Shown here piece after piece: positions 1 through 11,381 of a DNA stretch of 64,000 nt. Numbering within the stretch: position 1 is the stretch's first letter; each line of letters begins with the position of its first letter. This stretch comes from Arenicola marina (Eukaryota; Annelida; Polychaeta; Arenicolidae), in contig OZ025248.1 of assembly GCA_964019135.1 (NCBI GenBank), positions 36,573,670 to 36,637,669 of the forward strand, in the 5' to 3' direction. The position numbers were made by a program, and so were the translations under genes. The notes under the pieces are model-generated. The model did no database searches and was not told the origin of the DNA. It saw nothing but the letters and a program-made list of their open reading frames with translations.

Positions 1-915
1 GGGCTCATGAAGCACACTTGACCGATATGACGTCATCTAATAGGGCCCATGAAGCACACTTGACCAGTGTGACGTCATCTAATAGGGCCTATGAAGCACA
101 CTTGACCGATATGACGTCATCTAATAGGGCCCATGAAGCACACGTGACCGATATGACATCATCTAATAGGGCCCATGAAGCACACTTGACCGATATGACG
201 TCATCTAATAGGGCCCATGAAGCACACTTGACCGATATGACGTCATCTAATAATGCTCATGAAGCACACTGATAGGGATCCTTAAACACATGCTTGTTGT
301 GACGTCATCTAATAAAGACCTTGGGGCACTTGACCGGTGTGACGTCATCTGCCAGGAACCCTAACGCACTTGATTGGTGTGACGTCATCTAATAGAGACC
401 ATGACGCACTTGACCGGCATGACGGCATCTAATAGAGACTCTGACGCACTTGATTGGTGTGACGTCATCTAATAGAGACCATGACGCACTTGACCGGCAT
501 GACGTCATCTAATAGAGACCCTGGCGCACTTGAACTGATGACGTCATCTAATAGAGACCCAAACGCACTGGACTGGTATGACGTCATCTAATAGAGACCC
601 TGACGCAATGGGCCGGTATGACGTCATCTAATAGACACCCTGAAGCACTTGACCGGTGCGACGTCATCTAATAGTGACCATGACGCATTTGGCTGGTGTG
701 ACGTTATCTAATATTGACCCTGACGCACTTGACCAGTATGACGTCATCTAATAGAGACCCTGACGTACTTGACCTGATGACGTCATCAAATAGAGACCCA
801 AACGCTCTGGACCGGTATGACGTCATCTAATAGAGACCCTGACGCACTGGGCCGCTATGACGTCATCTAATGTAGATCATGACGCACTTGACCGTTATGA
901 CGTCATCTAATTGGG
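1..915. repeat. 42-bp then 40-bp tandem array carrying CRE-like sites
   Basis: About 22 head-to-tail units. The first six (to about 270) have a strict 42-bp period; after an irregular unit near 270-300 the period becomes 40 bp. The conserved core of each unit is TGACGTCATCTAATAG, so nearly all units hold the palindrome TGACGTCA, the classical CREB/ATF site. A few units carry a changed core (near 152, 420, 660 and 700). Because 42 is a multiple of three, the first block stays open as a 14-residue repeat frame; this follows from the period and is not evidence of a gene. The array runs off the left edge of the window. Confidence 0.9.
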
Positions 916-920
916 ATCAG

Positions 921-1302
921 CGATCAGCGCCACATCAGATCGAGAAAGGGGTCCAGGCCGCCCACAGATTTCCTCAATGGTCCCTCATCTGGAACTCTTA
1001 GACTAGTTTCTAATCGAGTAGTCACTCAGCGCCATTCTACCTCAGCCCTAGATCAACTACCGAAACTAGAAGGCCAGGATATCTACGACTAATTAGTGGG
1101 TCATTTGACGGCCATTCTCCGATACCTTCTCCGCCTAACGTACATCGCACGGATGGCTCCCAACCCAGGAAGCCATCTCACTGAAGATCACATATATGCG
1201 CTTTTATCTTGCGTAGTGGTGTTTTTTTCCATCGCTAGCTTCGATTTACATTCCATTTTGTAAAAGCGTATGTTCCTAAACTGATAGCGCGTGTCGTTTC
1301 AG
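921..1302. other. Unique sequence before the candidate exon
   Basis: No repeat period, credible ORF or RNA gene was seen here. A T-rich stretch near 1220-1260 and a CGTTTCAG acceptor lead into the candidate exon that follows. Confidence 0.5.
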
Positions 1303-1379
1303 GAGAGCGCATTCAGAACTGTCAGAATGAAGAGAAATCGCTGGATGTCGCACATTACGTATCCAGGATAAAGGATAAG
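1303..1379 (+). CDS. Candidate internal coding exon, probably the vWA gene
   Basis: A 77-bp segment is bounded by a good acceptor (GTGTCGTTTCAG, ending 1302) and a consensus donor (AAG/GTAAGTCG, GT at 1380-1381). Only one of the three frames is open. It enters with two bases of a split codon, reads 25 codons beginning ERIQNCQNEEK and ending VSRIKDK, and leaves in phase 0. The next recognised exon of the vWA gene (7411) begins in phase 0, so the two would join in frame across an intron of about 6 kb that contains the 17-bp minisatellite. No domain is recognisable in so short a piece, so membership of the vWA gene is inference from phase, strand and order. Confidence 0.5.
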
Positions 1380-1710
1380 GTAAGTCGCTGGGAGTGTAGC
1401 CTAGTCGTAATCGGAAGAGCCTAATGTAATCACGGAAGATGCTAATCAATGAAGGAAAATTTATTTGGTGTTAACTGGAAAGTCCTTTGTTATCAGAGCC
1501 CTTGCACTAAACGGATTATTGTAGCAAATGGTAGGCTGGAGTAATACGTGAACAATATAATACTGAACCTTTGGTTCACGCTAACATAGATAAACGACCG
1601 ATGGCAGTAAGAATGAGAAAGAGCAATGACGTACATATCACAATGTTCAATGTGCATGAAACCGTCTCACTCTCGTAAACATTTCGATGAAGAGATACTA
1701 CATACTAGAC
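1380..1710. other. Unique sequence following the candidate exon
   Basis: This contains the donor site and then AT-rich sequence with no recognisable coding or RNA gene. The first degenerate units of the 17-bp minisatellite appear near 1710. Confidence 0.5.
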
Positions 1711-4700
1711 TTATATCTACATCCCAGAGATATCTACATCCCAGACATATCTACATCCCAGACATATCTACATCCCAGACATATCTACGTCCCAGACATA
1801 TCTACATCCCAGACATATCTACATCCCAGACATATCTACATCCCAGACATATCTACGTCCCAGACATATCTACATCCCAGACATATCTACGTCCCAGACA
1901 TATCTGCATCCCAGACATATCTACATCCCAGACATATCTACATCCCAGACATATTTACATCCCAGACATATCTACGTCCCAGACATACCTACATCCCAGA
2001 CATATCTACGTCCCAGACATATCTACATCCCAGACATATCTACATCCCAGACATATCTACGTCCCAGACATACCTACATCCCAGACATATCTACGTCCCA
2101 GACATACCTACATCCCAGACATATCTACATCCCAGACATATCTACATCCCAGACATATCTACATCCCAGACATAACTACATCCCAGACATATCTACATCC
2201 CAGACATATCTACGTCCCAGACATATCTACGTCCTAGACATATCTACATCCCAGACATATCTACGTCCCAGACATATCTACATCCCAGACATATCTACAT
2301 CCCAGACATACCTACATCCCAGACTTATCTACATCTCAGACATATCTACGTCCCAGACATATCTACGTCCCAGACATATCTACATCCCAGACATATCTAC
2401 ATCCCAGACATACCTACATCCCAGACATATCTACATCCCAGACATATCTACGTCCCAGACATATCTACGTCCCAGACATATCTACGTCCCAGACATATCT
2501 ACATCCGAGACATATCTACATCCCAGACCTTTCTGCATCCCAGACATATCTACATCCCAGACATATCTACATCTCAGACATATCTACATCCCAGACATAT
2601 CTACGTCCCAGACATATCTACGTCCCAGACATATCTACATCCGAGACATATCTACATCCCAGACCTTTCTGCATCCCAGACATATCTACATCCCAGGCAT
2701 ATCTACATCCCAGACATACCTACATCCCAGACATATCTACATCCCAGACCTTTCTGCATCCCAGACATACTACAACCCAGACATATCTACATCCCAGACA
2801 TACCTACTTCCCAGACATATCTACGTCCCAGACATATCTACGTCCCAGACATATCTACATCCCAGACATATCTTTATCCTAGACATATCTACATCCCAGA
2901 CATATCTACATCCCAGACATATCTATGTCCCAGACATATCTACATCCCAGACATATCTACGTCCCAGACATATCTATATCCCAGACGTATCTACATCCCA
3001 GACATATCTACACCCCAGACATATCTACGTCCCAGACATACTTCAAGCCAGACATATATACATCCCAGGCATATCTACATCCCAGACATATCTACATCCC
3101 AGACATATCTACATCCCAGACATATCTACATCCCAGGCATATCTACATCCCAGACATATCTACATCCCAGACATATCTACATCCCAGACATATCTACATC
3201 CCAGACATATCTACATCCCAGACATATCTACATCCCAGACATATCTACATCCCAGACATACCTACATCCCAGACATATCTACATCCCAGACCTTTCTGCA
3301 TCCCAGACATATCTACATCCCAGACATATCTACATCCCAGACCTTTCTGCATCCCAGACATACTACAACCCAGACATATCTACATCCCAGACATACCTAC
3401 TTCCCAGACATATCTACGTCCCAGACATATCTACGTCCCAGACATATCTACATCCCAGACATATCTACATCCTAGACATATCTACATCCCAGACATATCT
3501 ACATCCCAGACATATCTATGTCCCAGACATATCTACATCCCAGACATATCTACGTCCCAGACATATCTATATCCCAGACGTATCTACATCCCAGACATAT
3601 CTACACCCCAGACATATCTACGTCCCAGACATACTTCAAGCCAGACATATCTACGTCCCAGACATACTTCAAGCCAGACATATATACATCCCAGGCATAT
3701 GCACATCCCAGACATATCTACACCCCAGCCATATCTACATCCCAGACATATCTACATCCCAGACGTATCTACATCCCAGGCATATCTACATCCCAGACAT
3801 ATCTACATAACAGACATATCTACATCCCAGACATATCTACATCCCAGACATATCTACATCCCAGACATACCTACATCCCAGACATATCTACATCCCAGAC
3901 CTTTCTGCATCCCAGACATATCTACGTCCCAGACATATCTACATCCCAGGCATATCTACATCCCAGCCATATCTACGTCCCAGACATATCTACATCCCAG
4001 GCATATCTACATCCCAGCCATATCTACACCCCAGGCATATCTACATCCCAGACATATCTACACCCCAGCCATATCTACATCCCAGGCATATCTACATCCC
4101 AGACATATCTACATCCCAGCCATATCTACACCCCAGGCATATCTACATCCTAGACATATCTACATCTCAGGCATATCTACATCCCAGACATACCTACATC
4201 CCAGACATATCTACATCCCAGGCATATCTACATCCCAGGCATATCTACATCCCAGACATATCTACATCCCAGACATATCTACATCCCTGCCATATCTACA
4301 TCCCAGACATATCTACATCCCAGACATATCTACATCCCAGACATATCTACATCCCAGACATATCTACGTCCCAGACATATCTACGTCCCAGACATATCTA
4401 CATAACAGACATATCTACATCCCAGACATACCTACATCCCAGACATATCTACATCCCAGACATATCTACGTCCCAGACATATCTACATCCCAGACATATC
4501 TACGCCCCAGACATATCTACGTTCCAGACATATCTACATCCGAGACATATCTACATCCCAGACCTTTCTGCATCCCAGACATATCTACATCCCAGACATA
4601 TCTACATCCCAGACATATCTACATCCCTGACATATCTACATCCCAGGCATATCTACATCCCAGACATATCTACATCCCAGACATACCTACATCCCAGACA

Positions 4701-5094
4701 TATCTACATCCCAGACATATCTACACCCCAGCCATATCTACATCCCAGACATATCTACATCCCAGACATATCTACATCCCAGACATATCTACATCCCAGA
4801 CATATCTACATCCCCGACATATCTACATCCCAGACATATCTACGTCCCAGACCTTTCTGCATCCCAGCCATATCTACATCCCAGACATATCTACTTCCCA
4901 GACATATCTACGTCCCAGACATATCTACGTCCCAGCCATATCTACATCCCAGACATATCTACATCCCAGACATATCTACACCCCAGCCATATCTAGATCC
5001 CAGGCATATCTACGTCCCAAACTTATATCTAAAGCCCAGACATACTACATCCCATGCTTATATCTACACCCCAGATGTATATCTACATCCCATT
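1711..5094. repeat. 17-bp minisatellite, about 199 units
   Basis: The unit is ACATATCTACATCCCAG, with frequent variants (ACGTCCC for ACATCCC, ATACCTAC, CCTTTCTGC, AGGCAT, AGCCAT). The unit has no stop in any plus-strand frame. Seventeen is not divisible by three, so each frame walks through all three phases and gives the same 17-residue peptide period (HPRHIYIPDISTSQTYL). Long open frames result, the longest 2925-5117. A higher-order repeat is visible: the run of rare variants from 2761 recurs from 3354 (offset 593 bp). The array probably lies in an intron of the vWA gene. Confidence 0.95.
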
Positions 5095-7410
5095 TTGTGT
5101 GCTGCATAATGATGTAATATCGTGGTCAATTAATGACAGTGGGGTGTGAATGTCTTCCTCCTGTGGAATGTGATTGATTCATCTGGTTTATTCTCCTCTG
5201 CGTAGACTGCCATAAATCTCACAAAAATGGGATTCCAACGTAATTTATACGCAGTATAACAAAAATATCAGTCTCGGGCAATGATACTGGGCGACCAGTT
5301 CCAGCCAGTACCAGCCAGACACTAGTTCGGACGCCTGGGTTGCCCATTCGCCGATTATGAAGTGACATGTTCTGAAGGTACGTACGAAGTATGGGCCGGC
5401 CGAGGCATGGCTGCGAGGGGTTTCTATGGGAACGACTAGGGTAATGCAAATACGGCCCCCGGCACCTAGGCGCGGAGTAGTCTTGAACTTATATCAGAAA
5501 ATTCCCAGAGCAAACAATACATGTGTGCACTTCCTCTTTGGGGAAATCGATCCAGAAAATTTATCGCAATTCGCTGGAGGGATGCGACTATATGAAAGGG
5601 CCATGCCGGCAGCGGATGATGGTAATAGGGGCTTTCACTATGAGTGTACCCTCCGCCCTCCGTTGATCCGCCCTAACAAGCGTCCCCTCCCTCCCCCTCC
5701 CTCTCCAGCTTTCTCCCACTAAATACTCCCCTCCCCCTTCAGCCCTCTCCCACCAAACAGTCCCGGCGTCTCCCACGAAACAACCCCCAATGCCTCCCGC
5801 TCTCTCCATATAAACACCCCTAATGCCTCCTCACCACCCATCCCTCTCTGCTTGCCTCATGCAGCCTCAGCCCTCTCCGGCTGAACTGCTGGCATTTATT
5901 CATCTCGTTTGGCATGCGGCCGCCACTGCCCGCCCTGCTCGCCCCGGCCCGTGGTCGGACGTCATTGATGGGGGTTGATAGGGCTCTGGAGATCGATACG
6001 GCGTGGGTGGGAACATGTTAGGTCATACTACCACTAGGTCACCCACAGAGGGACAGGGCGTAGCGGGGCCATTACCACTGCAGACCCGACCCCATCCAGT
6101 CCTGCCCCGTAATGGTAGATTCAATATGTGCCATTGTTGGCTGGACCAATTACGAAAGCAACGACCCATACAGGAAAAAACCCTAATCGTCCCTTTTGTA
6201 CATAGCAGTAAATGTGTCAGATAAATGTGACGCTCCCAGTATTTCTTTCCTTGTTTTTTGATCTTTGGCTTAAACACTTGGTCGGCTACGTGATTGAGAA
6301 GTCTGTAGGTTTTGAAATAACTCTGAGCGATTATATATGGATACCTTAGGTGGCAGGCGGAGTTTCTTGTGCCACTTTATCCCCAAGGGTCAGATCCATC
6401 GTGGGGGTATTGACTAGGGCTATAGACAGACCTATTATCCCCAGTAGGGTTGAGAACGACCGACAAGCTCTTCCGGCCAACATTATTATGTGACACCCAA
6501 TTGTGTTATCCCGGACTTCAATCTAGGACCTAGGCTCCTTCTCCGCCCTAGCTTCTTCTGATATTAAATGTTGGGAGCATTTTATCCCAGGCGCCAAGAG
6601 GTCTGTGTTGTCTGTGAGAGGTCTGCGGCAGAGGACAGCAGAGCCACTCGAGGTACTTTGGTAAAGGGGTGGGGTGAGAAGACAAGCTCCAAAGAAGCGG
6701 TGCGCTGCTCCCATGTGTTCTGGGTGCATGGCCAAGCAATCGACCGGCTCACAGGCAAACACTCGGCACAGGAGGCCACGCAGTGTTTAGTGCATTATTT
6801 TGTTTATTTTACGGTAAATTCTTGTAAATATAAATACCGTGGTATAAATTGATTAATGCATTTGGATTTTGTGACAGATAGTACGGTAATTATATATCAA
6901 CCTCGTTTCCAATGATAGAGGGATTACAGCTCTCTTTAATATAAAGACCCCCCTTTTTGTAACAGACCCCTGCTTTTTCAGGTGCGAAACAACCTCTCCC
7001 CATAAGATGTTGCCCCATAAGCCTGTATATACCATGTATGTTTCAGTGTAGTGTACCTGGCTACAACGAACATACACATACACATTACCTCCCATAATAT
7101 TGTACCTCCCATATGTACATATGTTTAATATATGTGGATACAACGAGTATAGCTACATCCTTCCACCCACATGTATATGAGCCTGTACTGGCCATTATGT
7201 GCATATCTCAGTGTAGTTTACATAGACATAACACCCATACATCCTACCCACATAAACATATAAGTGCCATGTGTGCGAATTAACATCCCCCTCAGTGTAA
7301 TAACCATGTCTGTTTTAATATAACATACGTGAACATAACCAACATACGCCTTCACCACCCACCAGGCTGTACCCACAATCTATGTATATCTACCATTGTG
7401 TGTGTTTCAG
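5095..7410. other. Probable intron sequence, nothing recognised
   Basis: Mixed unique sequence. A pyrimidine-rich stretch (about 5640-5830, repeated CTCCC/CCCTC) and an AT-rich stretch with many CATA/TGTA words (about 7000-7390) stand out. Short open frames exist but none has a recognisable domain or well-placed splice sites. If exon 1303-1379 belongs to the vWA gene, all of this is intron. Confidence 0.5.
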
Positions 7411-10400
7411 ATTAATGTTGTCATAGAGATGAAGCCCATAGAGCCCCCGGTCCGGCGTTACGGCCCCGTCTGCACCGAGCCGCCCAAGATCATCCCGATG
7501 CGGATGGTGTGTGTGGTGGACGTGAGCCACAGCATGGCCGAGAGCTACGGCCCCGACGACGGCGTCCCCAAGCTGGAGAAGGTCAAGATCTTCATGCAGC
7601 TGCTCATCAAGAGCCTGCACTGCGAGGACTATCTGTCAATCGTCACCTTCGGCACGACGTCTCGAGTCGTGTTCCCCCTCTTGCGGATGTCACCTGCCAA
7701 TAAGGTAATTAAGTCACGCTGAAGGGGGACACTAGCTGAACACACCCACCCCGAGGGGGGGGGGGGGGGAGGGTACTTGATACATTGCTGGGTTTTTTTT
7801 TGGGGGGTGGGGGGTCCGTGGTAAGCCTTTTATTCACCGGCAAAATCCGCTCGGTATGGTTTTTACCCGGCAACCTGCTCTATGATCGCACATTTCGAGT
7901 GCGCTGTTTTGTCCGCTCTCTACGGCTTCACGGCACCGGCGGGAGCCCCCCCCCCTCCCCCAAACGAGATTTGTATAATAGTGCCCCCCGGGACGCCCAT
8001 CGTACGATGACGGATGGTAAACTAATTTAATGAAGGCTTTCGATTTTGCCAGCTGTTTCTTCTGTGAGTGCGTCACTATTATTAAATAGTGAGGTGTCAT
8101 TGATTTGCAAAAACAGAAACAAAATATATCAATATTTTAGAGCGGTGCACAAAATGAATACATCGCCAGAGCCCAATGATTTAATTTATGTTTTTATTTA
8201 TAGCGTTGAATTATTGAACTTACACGAGGAGATTTTTCGCATACACTGGAAGAGGCGGATACATAATATAAATTGGCCATTTCCCAATTCACGGTTATTT
8301 AATATTAAAATTCTCAGTTCTCGATTAATGAAAATCCTCGATCACGGCGGTCGGGTAATATCTCATTCCCAGCACACGAAGAATTATTTCCCTCATTCCC
8401 AGTTCACAAGGAAATGAAGGCCATTTCCGAGGAATGGATATACCCCTTGCCCCCCGTCCCCCCCGCTTTATTGGATTCCCCTTGTACGGATGGGTCATCA
8501 GAATGATTTAGTGGTAAAGCTACGTCGACAAGAGTAGGGATTGACCCACCAGGGGGTATGGTTCCGCCCTATCCTTGATCCTCCTGGTAGACGAGATATA
8601 TCCTTCATATGTTCGAGTATCCTTCTCAAACCAACCAACAATGTGTCCAGAAATGCTCGCATTGGTAAATAACCGCCTACTTTTCCCTCATGTAGGTTGG
8701 TCTACACTTTGTCAAAGAGTTCTTCCCCATGACCTATCAGTCCAGCTTAAGCTGCTGTCTACCCTCCGGCCTTTCGGCCATGAATTGCCAATGGCCTCCT
8801 TTTGTCTGTTTGTACAATGACTGACGTAAAGGAATTATAGGTGGGTCTTGTTTTAATTTGATGGACGAAGCAGACCATTAGCTGACTTTGTCAAAAAAGC
8901 AGATTTTTAGCGGGGTTTTTACTTGTTTAGAACCTCGCTCGCTGCTGGGCAGGAATAGATCCAGGTCTAGACAAGGCTTCTCACGGTTAATTGGCATCTG
9001 GGTAGGTGAGTAGTGGAATGGAGGGGTAGGCAGAGGAATGTTATCGATAAGGCCTGGGCCGGAGTGTTACGCCACTTCACTTTAACTTTTAGGATATACG
9101 CGTCGTCCGCCTTGATAAAATTGTGAGAGGCGTCTTCTTCCCAACGGTAGTTTTGTACACACACCGTGCCCCAAGGCAGCGGTTATTCTTAACTGATCGC
9201 GGAGATACCTTGAGCTCGGAGATCACAGTATAGCCCTTGAGGGGGCGGCCAAGGCAGATGTGATGGCAGTACGTCCAGCTTGCGTACTCATCGCCTTCGC
9301 CCAGGGCCATCTGTTACGTGGGAGATAATAATCTGGCGATAATGGCTGTTCGTAAGAACGACTTGCACGTGCGCGCTGTCCACTTGTCTTACCTGCAATC
9401 GCCCGCCGACAGGCAGAGGGGTTTCCAGGGATTTGAAGGTGGGGGATCGAATATGGGTCGGATAAGCTGTACTGAAATATCTGACGACCGGGAAGGGGCG
9501 GGAGCGGGCGGGGGAAATATAGCTGGGGTGGGGGGGGTGGTGGATCTCCACAAAGGGACCACGTCAAACCCTGAGTGCCAGTGGCACTATGCAACATGGG
9601 GCCTTTATGCTAAAACAAAAATGGCGAGGGGTGGGGGGGGGGGGTATCGAAGCCCACTGGATCCCCCGACATCAATGTTCTGTGGCCTTCTCCCCATCGT
9701 TAGCCCCTTAATGGTAAAATGTATTTGCAGGAGGAGGCGGCCGGAGCCCTCGAATCGATCGCCGTCGGCGGCGTGACTAACATGGGAGCCGGCATCTTCT
9801 CGGCCATAGACCAGTTCAACACCAACTTCGCCAAAAGGTCAGTCCGTCCTGCCAAAAACCTATAATGCTACAAGTTAACGAAGGCACATGTCCACAATTT
9901 GCAATGTAGCAAAAGTTATTGTGTTTTTAAAACGTGAGCACTTGCACGTTAGCTGCATGAGATATTCTGTTTTATGCAAATACATATGACATATACACAT
10001 GACTATATATCATGTGGGTGAAAATATCGAGTAATATGAATATCATTTATTCCTACTGATTATTTATAGTGGAGTAAAACAACTTACGACAGACGAGGGC
10101 TCCTCCGCCCAGGTGACGGACTTAAGTCGGCCGGTGCAGACAAACACGCATGCATTCGACAAACACTAACGTTATTTAATTACTTTGTGCAATCTAACTG
10201 AAGTTTCCTTTGTTATTTTTAGTCGCTACTTCGACGACAACATCGTGTTGTTCACTGACGGCATGGCCAACGAGGGAATCACGGAGACAGAAGACATGCT
10301 GAAGGAGGTGCGGAGGAAGATCCACGCCCTCAAGGAAGAGTGCCACTTCGAGAAGGACTACACCATCAAACTGTGCACTCTCGGCACCACCGGCTTTCTC

Positions 10401-11381
10401 CCGGAGATGCTCTTCTACGTTGGCCAGGAGTTCAGTAGCGACGCCTTCTTTTTCTTGGACGAAGACGCGAATTTGGAGCTAAACTTGATGAAGCCTGTTT
10501 TAATGCGCCAGAATAGTATTGTGAGCAGCGTGCGGGTACGAGTCGAGGCGATGCACGGTGTGTCTCTGGACAGGTCGTCCATGTCTCAGGAGTACGTGCA
10601 GCGCGACCACGAGGGAGTCCTCCTGTGGAACGAGGTCATCGCCAACTACCTGATTCACGACATATGTGCTGGTATGGAGAGGCACATCGTGTGCGGCCTA
10701 AAACTCCCCAATAAACACAAAAAATCCTTAAAGGCTAAGGACGTCCTCAAAATCACCGTCACGCACCGAAACTCAACGATGGAAGTCCGCAGCGTTGAGT
10801 TCCTTCTTCCGTACGAGGACATTCCGAAGAAAGACATTAGGAATCGCGAGCCGGACGTGCTCGTAAGCGCTTGCCACGAGTGCCGTCTGACCGCGCAGAA
10901 GACGCTCGATAAGACGGCCGCTTACATCATGAAACTGAACCGCGCGCGCGCCAAGGAAACACTCCAAGATGGCGTCAACAACATCCGGGAGTATCTAGAA
11001 ATGGTGTCCGCCATGTTGTCCCACGAAGAGTCGCACTCGCAGCTGTTGGGATACGTCGATCCCATATTGAATAACCTGGAAAACTGTGAGAACTTCGTCA
11101 CGGATTTCACGGTGAGGTGGGATGACGCCTGGGGCCGCCTCAAGGCCCTGTCCTCGTCCATAGCCCGAGAGGTGCCGACATCTAGCGGCGTGTACGTGGA
11201 GGGCGCCGAGTTGTTCACGTGTCACAAGGTGGAGGATAAGACGAGTGATCTCAGTCAGAGGCTGAGGGACATATACGCCTCGCTGGGCCTGGAATCGGCC
11301 ACGCTTGACAAATATTTTGGTGTCGTCAAGGAACTGGAGAAGAAAATTGAGGCCAATCGTTTCAATGAGACTGAAGTATGA
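7411..11381 (+). CDS. von Willebrand factor A domain protein, 3' three exons
   Basis: Three exons join in phase: 7411-7704 (acceptor TGTTTCAG, donor AAG/GTAATT), 9731-9837 (TTTGCAG; AAG/GTCAGT) and 10223-11381, ending at a TGA stop. A complete vWA metal-binding site (MIDAS) is spread over them: DVSHS (DxSxS) in the first, the threonine of GVTNMGAG in the second, and FTDGMANEG in the third. After the vWA fold come a probable beta-rich region (about VRVRVEAMHGV to VEFLLPYEDIP) and a helical C-terminal part (from about SACHECRLTAQ) ending ETEV. The first exon starts in phase 0 with no start codon, so the 5' end lies upstream, probably including 1303-1379. vWA domains of this kind mediate metal-dependent protein binding. 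No signal peptide is available to judge location, and no orthologue name is assigned. GC-rich codon use in the exons contrasts with the introns. Confidence 0.85.
7705..9730. other. vWA gene intron with G/C homopolymers
   Basis: Intron between the first and second recognised vWA exons. It contains long G runs (7756-7770, 9529-9538, 9631-9643), C-rich runs near 7946 and 8455, and one copy of the interspersed GGGAATG repeat described separately. No coding frame is supported. Confidence 0.7.
8205..8460 (-). repeat. Interspersed GGGAATG repeat, copy 1
   Basis: Read on the minus strand, this segment aligns along about 240 bp with plus-strand 13339-13575. Both hold GGGGCAAGGGGTAT, then several spaced CTGGGAATG words, CCGCCGTGATC / TGCCGTGATC, and TATGTATCCGCC. 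The pair is therefore a dispersed repeat in opposite orientations. No ORF, clear terminal repeat or tRNA-like head was found, so its class is unknown; a non-autonomous DNA element is possible. Confidence 0.7.

Noticed and set aside
18-272. 14-residue repeat frame in the first array
   Set aside because: The 42-bp period keeps the frame open by arithmetic; the frame closes as soon as the period changes to 40 bp.
1626-5117. Long open frames reading as a His/Pro/Tyr repeat protein
   Set aside because: They follow directly from a stop-free 17-bp unit; all forward frames give the same peptide and there is no splice or start context. Treated as a minisatellite.
5426-7143. Short frames between the minisatellite and the vWA exon
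   Set aside because: No domain, poor splice context, and overlapping frames on both strands; treated as intron.
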